The translations under genes were made by a program, and so were the position numbers. A stretch of 5,763 bases of DNA from Chloroflexota bacterium (GTDB lineage: Bacteria > Chloroflexota > Dehalococcoidia > Lucifugimonadales > Lucifugimonadaceae): the NCBI GenBank assembly GCA_030831265.1, contig JAURLM010000239.1, forward strand, positions 1 through 5,763, given 5' to 3'. This document shows positions 1 through 5,640 of the stretch, in pieces. Under the pieces are notes generated by a model that was given only the letters and a program-made list of their open reading frames with translations, was not told the DNA's origin and did not search any database. Within the stretch, counting starts at the first letter, position 1. Each line of letters opens with the position of its first letter.

Positions 1-393
1 CAGCGATTCCGTGGGGTGGGGCAGAACGTGGAAGTTGGAGCGGTTGCCTCGCCGCAAGACATTCTGTTCGCACAGGCGGTTATCGACAGGGTGCGGGTGG
101 ACACGACTGTCCAGTCATATTTGCTGAAAATTATTGGAGCTACCCGCACCAGTACGGATTTGCGGCTCGGAGCAAGTCCCCGCGCAACACTTGCTCTACA
201 ACACGCGTCTCAAGCACGGGCGGCGATGTCCGGCAGAGAGTACGTGCTTCCGGACGATGTCAAACAGTTGGCAGTTCCCGTGTTGAGCCACCGTGTTGTT
301 CTGGATTCTTCAGGACACCTGCGTGGACGGTCCGCTGAGGGTGCGATCAACGCGATACTTGCGGCGACCGAAGTGCCTATCGAGAAATCCTGA
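1..393 (+). CDS. MoxR-family AAA+ ATPase, C-terminal fragment (5' end outside window)
   Basis: The reading frame is open from base 1 and ends at TGA 391-393, giving the last 130 residues of a protein that normally has about 310-340. The ATP-binding Walker A/B part lies upstream of the window. What remains is the C-terminal lid domain of MoxR ATPases. It has a helix rich in hydrophobics (DILFAQAVIDRVRVD), then the sensor-2 segment LGASPRATLAL near fragment residues 56-66, whose Arg contacts ATP in this family. After that come GREYVLPDDVKQLAVPVLSHR (about residues 78-98) and a short tail. GTG at 16 is in frame but is not the true start, since codons 1-5 (QRFRG) continue the domain. Family knowledge: MoxR ATPases act as chaperone-like factors that work with DUF58/vWA partners. 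The next gene, 14 nt downstream, is exactly such a DUF58 partner. The family call is firm; the specific client is unknown. Confidence 0.93.
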   Translation, partial: QRFRGVGQNVEVGAVASPQDILFAQAVIDRVRVDTTVQSYLLKIIGATRTSTDLRLGASPRATLALQHASQARAAMSGREYVLPDDVKQLAVPVLSHRVVLDSSGHLRGRSAEGAINAILAATEVPIEKS

Positions 394-395
394 CC

Positions 396-400
396 GGGAG
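396..400 (+). promoter_or_regulatory. Ribosome binding site for the DUF58 gene
   Basis: GGGAG lies 7 nt before ATG 408, in the 14-nt gap after the MoxR stop. This spacing favours ATG 408 over the second in-frame ATG at 414, which would sit 13 nt away. Confidence 0.65.
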
Positions 401-407
401 TTCCGTT

Positions 408-1730
408 ATGTACATGCAAGGCCGCTGGGTTGGGCAGGCCCCGGATGATCCCGGCAAGGTCATACGTGAACTGTTTGTGGTGCTCCTGCTCATCGTGATG
501 ATCGTCGGAGCGGCCACGGGTAGCGCACTTGTAGTCGCACTCAGCGGCCTGGCGTTCGTAGTGACCATCACGGCGCGGCTATGGTCAGCCCTGTCGCTTG
601 AAGAGGTCAGGTACACGCTTTCGAGCGATACGACCCATGCGTTCATCGGTGATGAGATTGAGCTTGTCCAGAGCATTGAAAACCGTAAGCCGCTACCTGT
701 TCCGTGGTTGCGGATCACCGAGTTCCTGCCACAGGGCTTGGAGCTTGTTGGTAAAGAAGACCAGTTCATCGACTACGTGGGCGGAACTACCATGGAAGAG
801 ACCGCCAGTCTTGGTCGTTATGAGCGTATGCGGCGTAGACACCGGGTGAAGTTGCTGGCCCGCGGGCATTACCAGGTAAGTCATTCAGCCTTGGCCAGCG
901 GTGATCTGTTCGGTCTGTATGTCAAAAACAAGAGTGTTGATCCGCACAGATGGAACCTGATCGTCTATCCAGATACCGTGCCCCTGCCAGACCTGGACCT
1001 CGCAGCAGCACGTCCTATTGGTGATGCGCTTTCACGCGTACCGATATGGCGAGACCCGACGCGGCCAGCCGGTGTACGTGAGTACAGGCCGGGTGACCCG
1101 GTCAAGACAATTGACTGGAAGACGACAGCCCGGCGAAACGAACTGTTTGTGCGAGTGTTCGATCCATCGGTTTCGCAATACGCGGTGGTACTGACAGAGG
1201 GGAACACGACGGATCGCCCGTGGGAAGGATTCAGGCTGGATGTGCTGGAGTCCGTGGCGTCATGTGCAGCATCGGTAGCCAGGCATGCGCTTGATAGCGG
1301 TTTTCGCACCGGGTTGATCGTAAATTCAACGGTTAGTCTCGGTGGTCAGAACGTCGTGCGGCCGGCTTCTGGGCCGCATCAACTGGCGTCCATTATGGAA
1401 ACGCTTGCGATGATGCGCCCCGTGACGATGTCCAGCCTCCATAACCTTGCGATGGCAAATGCCCGCGACGCTATACCGGCTGGCGCGAGCATCTTTTTTG
1501 TCACTGGACAGATGCGCGAAAACACGGTCGCATATGTGTCCGAACTGGCTGGTCGCGGCCACCCGGTAACGACGCTTTGGGTTGGAAGAGATGACCCACC
1601 GGTGCTGCCAGTTTTGAATGTCAGGGACTACCGACAGGTTTTTGGCAGGCCGAAACCGACTGATGAGAGCATGTTCGGAAGGCCGGACCTGCACAACACG
1701 CTAGAAACCAGGGAGGGGATCGTTGGGTGA
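408..1730 (+). CDS. DUF58 domain-containing membrane-anchored protein
   Basis: This is a 440-residue protein. Two closely spaced hydrophobic segments (about residues 22-37 and 40-56) form an N-terminal membrane hairpin. Residues about 65-175 look like the beta-rich region that precedes DUF58 and end in the typical GDLFGLY (165-171). The DUF58 signature follows: GVREYRPGDPVKTIDWKTTA at 222-241, then LFVRVFDPS at 246-254, leading into a vWA-like fold (about 258-395). The position of the usual metal-binding DxSxS motif reads EGNTT (264-268), so the metal site looks degenerate. The length fits the family (about 380-450). It sits between a MoxR ATPase (14 nt upstream) and a DUF4129 membrane protein (8-nt overlap downstream), the classic arrangement for this family. 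DUF58 proteins are thought to be MoxR partners in assembling or activating envelope or enzyme complexes; no specific role can be read here. Confidence 0.93.
   Translation: MYMQGRWVGQAPDDPGKVIRELFVVLLLIVMIVGAATGSALVVALSGLAFVVTITARLWSALSLEEVRYTLSSDTTHAFIGDEIELVQSIENRKPLPVPWLRITEFLPQGLELVGKEDQFIDYVGGTTMEETASLGRYERMRRRHRVKLLARGHYQVSHSALASGDLFGLYVKNKSVDPHRWNLIVYPDTVPLPDLDLAAARPIGDALSRVPIWRDPTRPAGVREYRPGDPVKTIDWKTTARRNELFVRVFDPSVSQYAVVLTEGNTTDRPWEGFRLDVLESVASCAASVARHALDSGFRTGLIVNSTVSLGGQNVVRPASGPHQLASIMETLAMMRPVTMSSLHNLAMANARDAIPAGASIFFVTGQMRENTVAYVSELAGRGHPVTTLWVGRDDPPVLPVLNVRDYRQVFGRPKPTDESMFGRPDLHNTLETREGIVG
1711..1716 (+). promoter_or_regulatory. Ribosome binding site supporting a TTG start at 1723
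   Basis: GGGAGG, inside the last codons of the DUF58 gene, lies 6 nt before TTG 1723. It decides the start of the next gene, because no ATG or GTG is available at the head of that frame. The resulting 8-nt overlap with the upstream stop suggests translational coupling. Confidence 0.65.
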
Positions 1731-3141
1731 GGGTCGCTCCAGGCTGATACTGCCGTCGGTCGCTGTTGCGGAAAGCGCGTGGCTTTTTGCGCTGTTCGCA
1801 GTATGCGGAGTGTTCTTTGGATTTGGCGGGTCACCTTTGCCGTGGCTGTCCATTTTCAGCCTATTGCTCATAGCTATCGCAGTTGGATTCTTGCTTGGCG
1901 GGGTAGACGGTATCGAAGGCAATGAAGCGTCGATCGCAATCAAGCAGTCAGTCGTGGGTCTTGTGGTCATTTACCTGCTGCTTGGGACCGGGACATTCCT
2001 TGGCGGCACTGTGTTTGACGGTGGCTGGGTCGTACGCGTGGCTTCTGGTGAACTGTCATCGAACTCGACAGCATCCGCAGTGTTCGGGTTCTTCATTGCG
2101 GTGTGGCTATGGCGTCATGGTGTGAAGCTTGGAACCGGGCGATACCCGGAAGACCATCTTGCGCGGGTATTCAAGATCGGCATCGGTGTGTTGGCTATAG
2201 CGGTGCTGGTTGACCAGTCACGCTCGGAAGATATCGGTGCCGGAATGTTGATGGTTCCGTTTTTCGCCGCCACGTTACTAGGACTTGCCATTGGACGTCT
2301 CCCGGAAGAGGGAGTTGGAGGGAAGACAGGTCACTGGGCGCGGGTTATAGCGGTGTCTGTGTTCGGCATCATGGGCATTGGCATGTTCATTGGTCTGCTG
2401 GGAGGGCTTTACGGGCGCGGCGGAGTGCGAGTGCTATATGCGGGTTGGGGCCTTGTGGTTGATGGATTTCTCTGGCTGATTACATACCCGGTGACCTGGG
2501 CAACTGCAGTGTTGTTCTGGTTGCTTAACCTATTTGGAAAAGCTGATCCGGCAGAGACGGAGAGGCTGAATCCGGTGCGATCAGGCCAGGATATGCTCGG
2601 CATCGATCCCGACCAGAGTGTTGCCGCTGGGAATGCGACGATCGACAGCATTGTTCATATGTTGCGATACCCGGTTATCGCGGTGATGGTGATAATCGCG
2701 TTTTTCATCCTTGCTATGGCGTTCCGCAAACTCAGTGGACGTGACACAGGTGATGACGATGATGAACGGGAGTCAATTCGCGGAGAAATGGACACCTCTG
2801 GTGATATGTCCCGGCTTCTGGGTGGGCTGCTGCCGGGGTGGTTGAGACGACGCAGCGGCAAGACCTGGCAATACCCGGATGACCCTGCGCTGGCGGCGGT
2901 GTTCAGCCTGTACTTTGATGCGATAGCCGTTGGGGTTAAGTGGGGTATGACTTTTCAGCCCAACTTGACCCCCGCTGAACGATTGCCACAGCTTGAATCC
3001 GCATTGCCGGGTGCCCCGTTCAAGGAAGTGACGGATAGATTCAACGCAGCGTGTTACGGCGGCATTGCGTCTGATGCAACGACGATCACGGGCTTGCGGC
3101 AAGAGTTGAAAGTTGCCGAAGATACCTTCAGGAGACGCTAG
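1723..3141 (+). CDS. Polytopic membrane protein with C-terminal DUF4129-like domain
   Basis: This is a 472-residue protein starting at TTG 1723 with a strong RBS. By eye there are about nine hydrophobic segments: roughly residues 17-34, 40-58, 73-94, 116-130, 148-163, 171-190, 205-228, 243-271 (long, possibly two) and 315-334. A charged linker follows, with an acidic run DTGDDDDERE (341-350) and a basic stretch (374-380). The soluble C-terminus (about 385-460) has the features of DUF4129: an aromatic-rich helix, LTPAERLPQLESAL (415-428), and a final helix ending in RFNAACYGG (439-447). In the family this matches the 'TP.E....' and 'ERARYGG'-like motifs. DUF4129 commonly forms the tail of membrane transglutaminases in MoxR-DUF58 operons, but no Cys-His-Asp transglutaminase core is visible here. 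It is the last gene of the operon, and its TAG overlaps the convergent pyruvate kinase stop by 4 nt. The membrane-protein call is firm; the DUF4129 assignment is likely but made from memory of the motif. Confidence 0.85.
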   Translation: MGEGRSRLILPSVAVAESAWLFALFAVCGVFFGFGGSPLPWLSIFSLLLIAIAVGFLLGGVDGIEGNEASIAIKQSVVGLVVIYLLLGTGTFLGGTVFDGGWVVRVASGELSSNSTASAVFGFFIAVWLWRHGVKLGTGRYPEDHLARVFKIGIGVLAIAVLVDQSRSEDIGAGMLMVPFFAATLLGLAIGRLPEEGVGGKTGHWARVIAVSVFGIMGIGMFIGLLGGLYGRGGVRVLYAGWGLVVDGFLWLITYPVTWATAVLFWLLNLFGKADPAETERLNPVRSGQDMLGIDPDQSVAAGNATIDSIVHMLRYPVIAVMVIIAFFILAMAFRKLSGRDTGDDDDERESIRGEMDTSGDMSRLLGGLLPGWLRRRSGKTWQYPDDPALAAVFSLYFDAIAVGVKWGMTFQPNLTPAERLPQLESALPGAPFKEVTDRFNAACYGGIASDATTITGLRQELKVAEDTFRRR

Positions 3142-3280
3142 TCTTGCTCGTCGTATGTCCTGTGGACATCCGGCATGGGCTCTGGCAACGAGATGACACG
3201 CACAAGGTTTGTCGTCCCGCCAACTCCAATCGGCATACCCACTACAGCAACTGCAAGCTCGCCTTCTTTCGCATACCCGG
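2142..3280 (+). repeat. Five dispersed same-strand copies of octamer ATACCCGG
   Basis: Exact copies start at 2142, 2484, 2667, 2871 and 3273, all on the + strand, with no reverse-complement copy noticed in this stretch. The first four lie in the DUF4129 gene and each encodes Tyr-Pro (TAC CCG) after a codon ending in A. The fifth lies antisense within pyruvate kinase. Biased codon choice may explain most of them. Confidence 0.4.
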
Positions 3281-4643
3281 TCTGCAATGCCAGCTCTGAT
3301 CCGGTGTAGAACATGTCCTGCACCGTTTCATACTTCATTACCTGTATCGGCGTGACTCCCCAGCGTAGTGAAAGTCGTCTGCCAACTTCGGGGAAAGGCG
3401 AAAGCGAAAGCACAGGCAGTCGCGGCCGGAATGACGCTATACGCGCAGCGGTAGTGCCAGATTCTGTGAACGCGAGAATCACTTTGCCGTCCAGGTCCTG
3501 TCCAGCGACGACTGCGTTATAGGCGATGGCATCACCGACACTGCTGTGCCTTGCGACTGCGTATTCACGGCGTCTGCTGGAGAGTTCTTCGAAGTCGAGG
3601 AACTTTTCAGCGCGGCGCGCGATCCGAGCCATGTATTGGACGACTCGGACAGGATGCCGCCCGATGGAAGTCTCACCAGAAAGCATGATCGCGTCCGTTC
3701 CATCACGAACGGCGTTGTGGATGTCCGTCGCCTCGGCGCGCGTTGGTGTAGGAGATTCGATCATGGATTCCAGCATCTGCGTTGCCGTGATGACTGGCTT
3801 GCCCCTGGCGTTGGCACGGCGAATTATTCGCTTCTGGACACCGGGAACCATCTCAATTGGCAACTCGACGCCGAGGTCACCACGGGCCACCATTACGGCG
3901 TCAGATGCGTCAAGAATCGAATCCAGGTTGTCTACCGCTTGCTTGATCTCGATCTTCGAGACCAGAAGGGCTGTGCGACCCGCAGCGTTCAGGCGTTCAC
4001 GAACCCGGTTCAGGTCGGAAATATCCCTAATGTACGAGAGGCCGATGAAGTCTACGTCTGCGTCGATAGCGAACTGCAGAGCAACTTCTGTTTCGTCAGT
4101 GAAATAGTCAAGAGTTGAGGTGTTGCCCGGTGCTGTTACGGCCTTGTTGTCTGTCAGTGGGCCGCCCGAAGTAACTCGGCAGACGATGTCGCTGCCTTTG
4201 ACCTCGACGACACGCATCTCAACTTTGCCTTCGTCCAGCATGATGCGGGCATTCTTCTTGACGTCCCTGTGTAGGCCAATAGGCCAGACATTTACGCCTG
4301 TTACCGTGCCGGGCCGGGGGTTCGCATACAGCGTGAACTGGTCATTCCGTTTCAGGCGAAGGCCTTTTTCAGACATTATGCCGAGTCGGTATTTCGGTCC
4401 TGGGAGATCTGCAAGGATGCCGATACTGACGTTCAGACGATCAGCAACTTCCCGGACGGTGGCAACAAAATGTTCATGGTCAGCGCGGGAACCATGTGAA
4501 AGGTTCAAGCGGGCTACTGACATGCCCTGCCGGATAAGGCGCTCAACCATCGACGCCGAACTGGTTGCAGGGCCAATGGTGCAGACGATGCGCGTCCGTG
4601 GGCGGTTCTTCAGAAAAGCTGGTAGTTCGTAAGACTGTGACAT
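3138..4643 (-). CDS. pyk: Pyruvate kinase
   Basis: This enzyme transfers phosphate from phosphoenolpyruvate to ADP, the last step of glycolysis, in the cytoplasm. From ATG 4643 it is 501 residues, close to the usual 470-500. Landmarks are TRIVCTIGPAT (17-27), RLNLSHG (45-51), DLPGPKYRLG (79-88), and a B domain (about 89-182) with DEGKVEMRVV. Then come VSKIE (228-232, with catalytic Lys230 and metal ligand Glu232), ARGDLGVELP (253-262, metal ligand Asp256) and ITATQMLESM (285-294). These are followed by PTRAEATDIHNAVRDGTDAI (300-319), MLSGETS (320-326), and a C domain with ESGTTA (394-399) and GVGGTTNLVRV (473-483). There is no extra C-terminal PEP-utilising domain. A GTG at 4715 would add 24 residues before the conserved start. 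I prefer ATG 4643, since the extension resembles nothing in the family and GAGAG lies 4 nt before the ATG. Lys84 replaces the Glu typical of K+-dependent enzymes. Confidence 0.97.
   Translation of the reverse strand: MSQSYELPAFLKNRPRTRIVCTIGPATSSASMVERLIRQGMSVARLNLSHGSRADHEHFVATVREVADRLNVSIGILADLPGPKYRLGIMSEKGLRLKRNDQFTLYANPRPGTVTGVNVWPIGLHRDVKKNARIMLDEGKVEMRVVEVKGSDIVCRVTSGGPLTDNKAVTAPGNTSTLDYFTDETEVALQFAIDADVDFIGLSYIRDISDLNRVRERLNAAGRTALLVSKIEIKQAVDNLDSILDASDAVMVARGDLGVELPIEMVPGVQKRIIRRANARGKPVITATQMLESMIESPTPTRAEATDIHNAVRDGTDAIMLSGETSIGRHPVRVVQYMARIARRAEKFLDFEELSSRRREYAVARHSSVGDAIAYNAVVAGQDLDGKVILAFTESGTTAARIASFRPRLPVLSLSPFPEVGRRLSLRWGVTPIQVMKYETVQDMFYTGSELALQTGYAKEGELAVAVVGMPIGVGGTTNLVRVISLPEPMPDVHRTYDEQD
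3155..3169. other. Short perfect stem-loop at the convergent gene ends
   Basis: ATGTCC, a TGT loop and GGACAT form a 6-bp perfect inverted repeat. It lies 13 nt after the DUF4129 stop and within the last codons of pyruvate kinase. No T-run follows on either strand, so it is not a standard intrinsic terminator. It is the only obvious hairpin near the convergent stops. Confidence 0.35.
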
Positions 4644-4664
4644 TCGACTCTCAATGGTAGATGA

Positions 4665-4679
4665 GTCAGCATTGCTGAC
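4665..4679. promoter_or_regulatory. 15-bp perfect palindrome in the presumed pyk leader
   Basis: GTCAGCA, one central base and TGCTGAC form a 7-bp arm palindrome, 22 bp before the preferred pyk ATG. If pyk starts at 4643 this lies in its 5' leader or promoter region and could be an operator or a small RNA hairpin. If pyk starts at GTG 4715 it is inside coding sequence (VSNAD). The palindrome is seen directly; its function is inference. Confidence 0.4.
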
Positions 4680-4717
4680 CGTTGAAATATCCGGGGGAAG
4701 TTCGATCACATGCACAG

Positions 4718-4746
4718 GTTACATGCCTGCACCTATTTCCGTGTAA
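4718..4746 (-). promoter_or_regulatory. Weak candidate promoter for pyk
   Basis: On the - strand TTACAC (4746-4741), a 17-nt spacer and TGTAAC (4723-4718) each match 4 of 6 consensus positions. The -10 lacks the most conserved second A and last T. Transcription would start near 4711, giving a leader of about 70 nt to ATG 4643 and excluding the GTG at 4715. This is a weak match, reported because no better - strand candidate was found. Confidence 0.2.
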
Positions 4747-4861
4747 GTTGCCGTGATGCGAATTTCTGCCGGTCAAACGTACATTCTTCCCACGGTGCTA
4801 TGAGATGCGCGAAACAAGTGGCGCAGCGTTTTGAAACTGATGGTGCGGAATGCCGCTTGAT

Positions 4862-4890
4862 TTGACACACTTTGACGTTAAGACTAGAGT
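4862..4890 (+). promoter_or_regulatory. Sigma70-type promoter for the zinc-ribbon gene
   Basis: A perfect -35 TTGACA (4862-4867) is followed by an optimal 17-nt spacer and -10 TAGAGT (4885-4890; 4 of 6, including the key TA and final T). Transcription would start near 4897, giving a leader of about 38 nt to TTG 4935. A second TTTGAC lies exactly 10 bp after the first (4861 and 4871), so a regulator could also bind here. Confidence 0.6.
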
Positions 4891-4922
4891 TTGTATCTCC
4901 CCTATTTGTTCTTGGAACCCGT

Positions 4923-4927
4923 GAGGA
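4923..4927 (+). promoter_or_regulatory. Ribosome binding site for the zinc-ribbon gene
   Basis: GAGGA lies 7 nt before TTG 4935. Together with the promoter just upstream it fixes the start at 4935 and rules out the longer frame opening at TTG 4872, which falls between the -35 and -10 boxes. Confidence 0.65.
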
Positions 4928-4934
4928 AGTCTGC

Positions 4935-5636
4935 TTGAGCAACGCTCGCGCCCTACTCGATCTTCAGGAGACCGACCAGCAACTGGCACTGCGCCGCAGG
5001 GCGTACCGGCAGTTATGCGAGGAGTTGGATTCCGAAGGTGGCATACCCGAACTGAAGAAAGCTCTCGAACGCGCTCGCGTGGCTGAGCTTGAACTGAAAG
5101 TTGAGGCTGCTCGTAACGATGCCGAAGTGGTTGACCTGAAAGAGAAGGTCGCCAAGCTGGAAGAGCGTCTGTACAGCGGTGCGATCACCAATGTACGGGA
5201 ACTCACCGCAATTGAAACTGAGCACAACACGGTACGACGCGAACTTGCTCGCGCAGATGAAGCTGTGGCTCCTTCGAGGCTGGCTGCTGAAGAGGCGGAA
5301 GCGACGCACAACCGCTTGAAGCAGGAACTGGCTGACCGCGAGAAAGAGTGGACGACACGCAGCAAGATGTTGCGCAAAAAGCGCGCTCGTGTCGGCTCCG
5401 AATACAAACAGATCGGTGCTGAACGGGAATCTGCTTCTGTGGGCATACCTGCCACAGACATTGAGATTTACAACGCATTGCTGCCGCGAATGAATGGCGT
5501 TGCTGTCGTGAAGGTTGACCGGGGAGTATGCCAGGGTTGCAGGGTTCGTCTCCCAATGGGTGAGATTGCCCGGATACAGAATGCTACTGGCCTGGTGAAC
5601 TGCAGCAGCTGCGGTAGAATTCTCCTCACGGAGTAA
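4935..5636 (+). CDS. COG1579-family coiled-coil protein with C4 zinc ribbon
   Basis: This is a 233-residue protein from TTG 4935. Residues about 5-170 are almost all charged heptad-like helix, forming the long antiparallel coiled-coil hairpin of this family. The signature RLYSGAITNVREL falls at 78-90, matching the family's 'YSG.v.n.KEL' turn. The C-terminus (about 195-231) is a zinc ribbon with Cys199-x2-Cys202 and Cys223-x2-Cys226 (CQGC and CSSC). Length and layout fit the family (about 230-250). Members are cytoplasmic, lack a known enzymatic activity and have been suggested to bind nucleic acids or act as scaffolds; the cellular role is unsettled. It has its own promoter, diverges from pyk, and is followed after 4 nt by a GTG-started gene, so those two are probably one operon. 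The start is chosen from the promoter and RBS; the longer frame from 4872 would begin inside the promoter. Confidence 0.92.
   Translation: MSNARALLDLQETDQQLALRRRAYRQLCEELDSEGGIPELKKALERARVAELELKVEAARNDAEVVDLKEKVAKLEERLYSGAITNVRELTAIETEHNTVRRELARADEAVAPSRLAAEEAEATHNRLKQELADREKEWTTRSKMLRKKRARVGSEYKQIGAERESASVGIPATDIEIYNALLPRMNGVAVVKVDRGVCQGCRVRLPMGEIARIQNATGLVNCSSCGRILLTE
5630..5633 (+). promoter_or_regulatory. Ribosome binding site for the downstream GTG gene
   Basis: GGAG overlaps the last codons of the zinc-ribbon gene and sits 7 nt before GTG 5641. This is the main reason for calling a gene in the short tail of the window. Confidence 0.6.
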
Positions 5637-5640
5637 CCCT

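Larger units (their letters stand above)
4644..4934. other. Divergent intergenic region between pyk and the zinc-ribbon gene
   Basis: About 290 bp with no convincing gene on either strand. It carries a good + strand promoter at its right end, a weak - strand promoter candidate, and a 15-bp palindrome near pyk. It also holds a spaced dyad TGCGC-N10-GCGCA (4806-4825) and a 4-bp-stem hairpin GCGG-AATG-CCGC (4845-4856). No tRNA-like or riboswitch-like fold was recognised by eye. Confidence 0.6.

Noticed and set aside
1723..3141. A transglutaminase in the third operon gene
   Set aside because: The context suggests it, but only two cysteines are apparent (one in the first membrane segment, one in ACYGG) and no Cys...His...Asp core follows.
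3526..4118. Two long + strand open frames (about 190 residues each) opposite pyruvate kinase
   Set aside because: They lie antisense to unmistakable pyruvate kinase motifs, lack recognisable domains, and overlap each other in different frames; they are shadows of the real gene.
4120..4632. 170-residue + strand open frame opposite the pyruvate kinase N-terminus
   Set aside because: It is antisense to the conserved RLNLSHG and DLPGPK region, with Arg/Ser-rich composition typical of shadow frames.
4872..4934. N-terminal extension of the zinc-ribbon protein starting at TTG 4872
   Set aside because: It would start between the -35 and -10 boxes of a good promoter, no RBS is apparent, and the family begins at the SNARALLDLQETD segment.
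4644..4934. A tRNA, riboswitch or small RNA in the intergenic region
   Set aside because: Only short unrelated hairpins are present; no cloverleaf, T-run terminator or known aptamer consensus is visible by eye.
4733..4989. Two short - strand open frames (69 and 63 residues) spanning the divergent intergenic region
   Set aside because: They overlap the + strand promoter and the start of the zinc-ribbon gene, no domain was recognised in either, and they overlap each other in different frames.
4964..5556. Ser/Arg/Ala-rich - strand open frames opposite the zinc-ribbon gene
   Set aside because: The low-complexity composition is the expected mirror of a Glu/Lys/Ala-rich coiled coil, and the + strand frame has clear zinc-ribbon cysteines.
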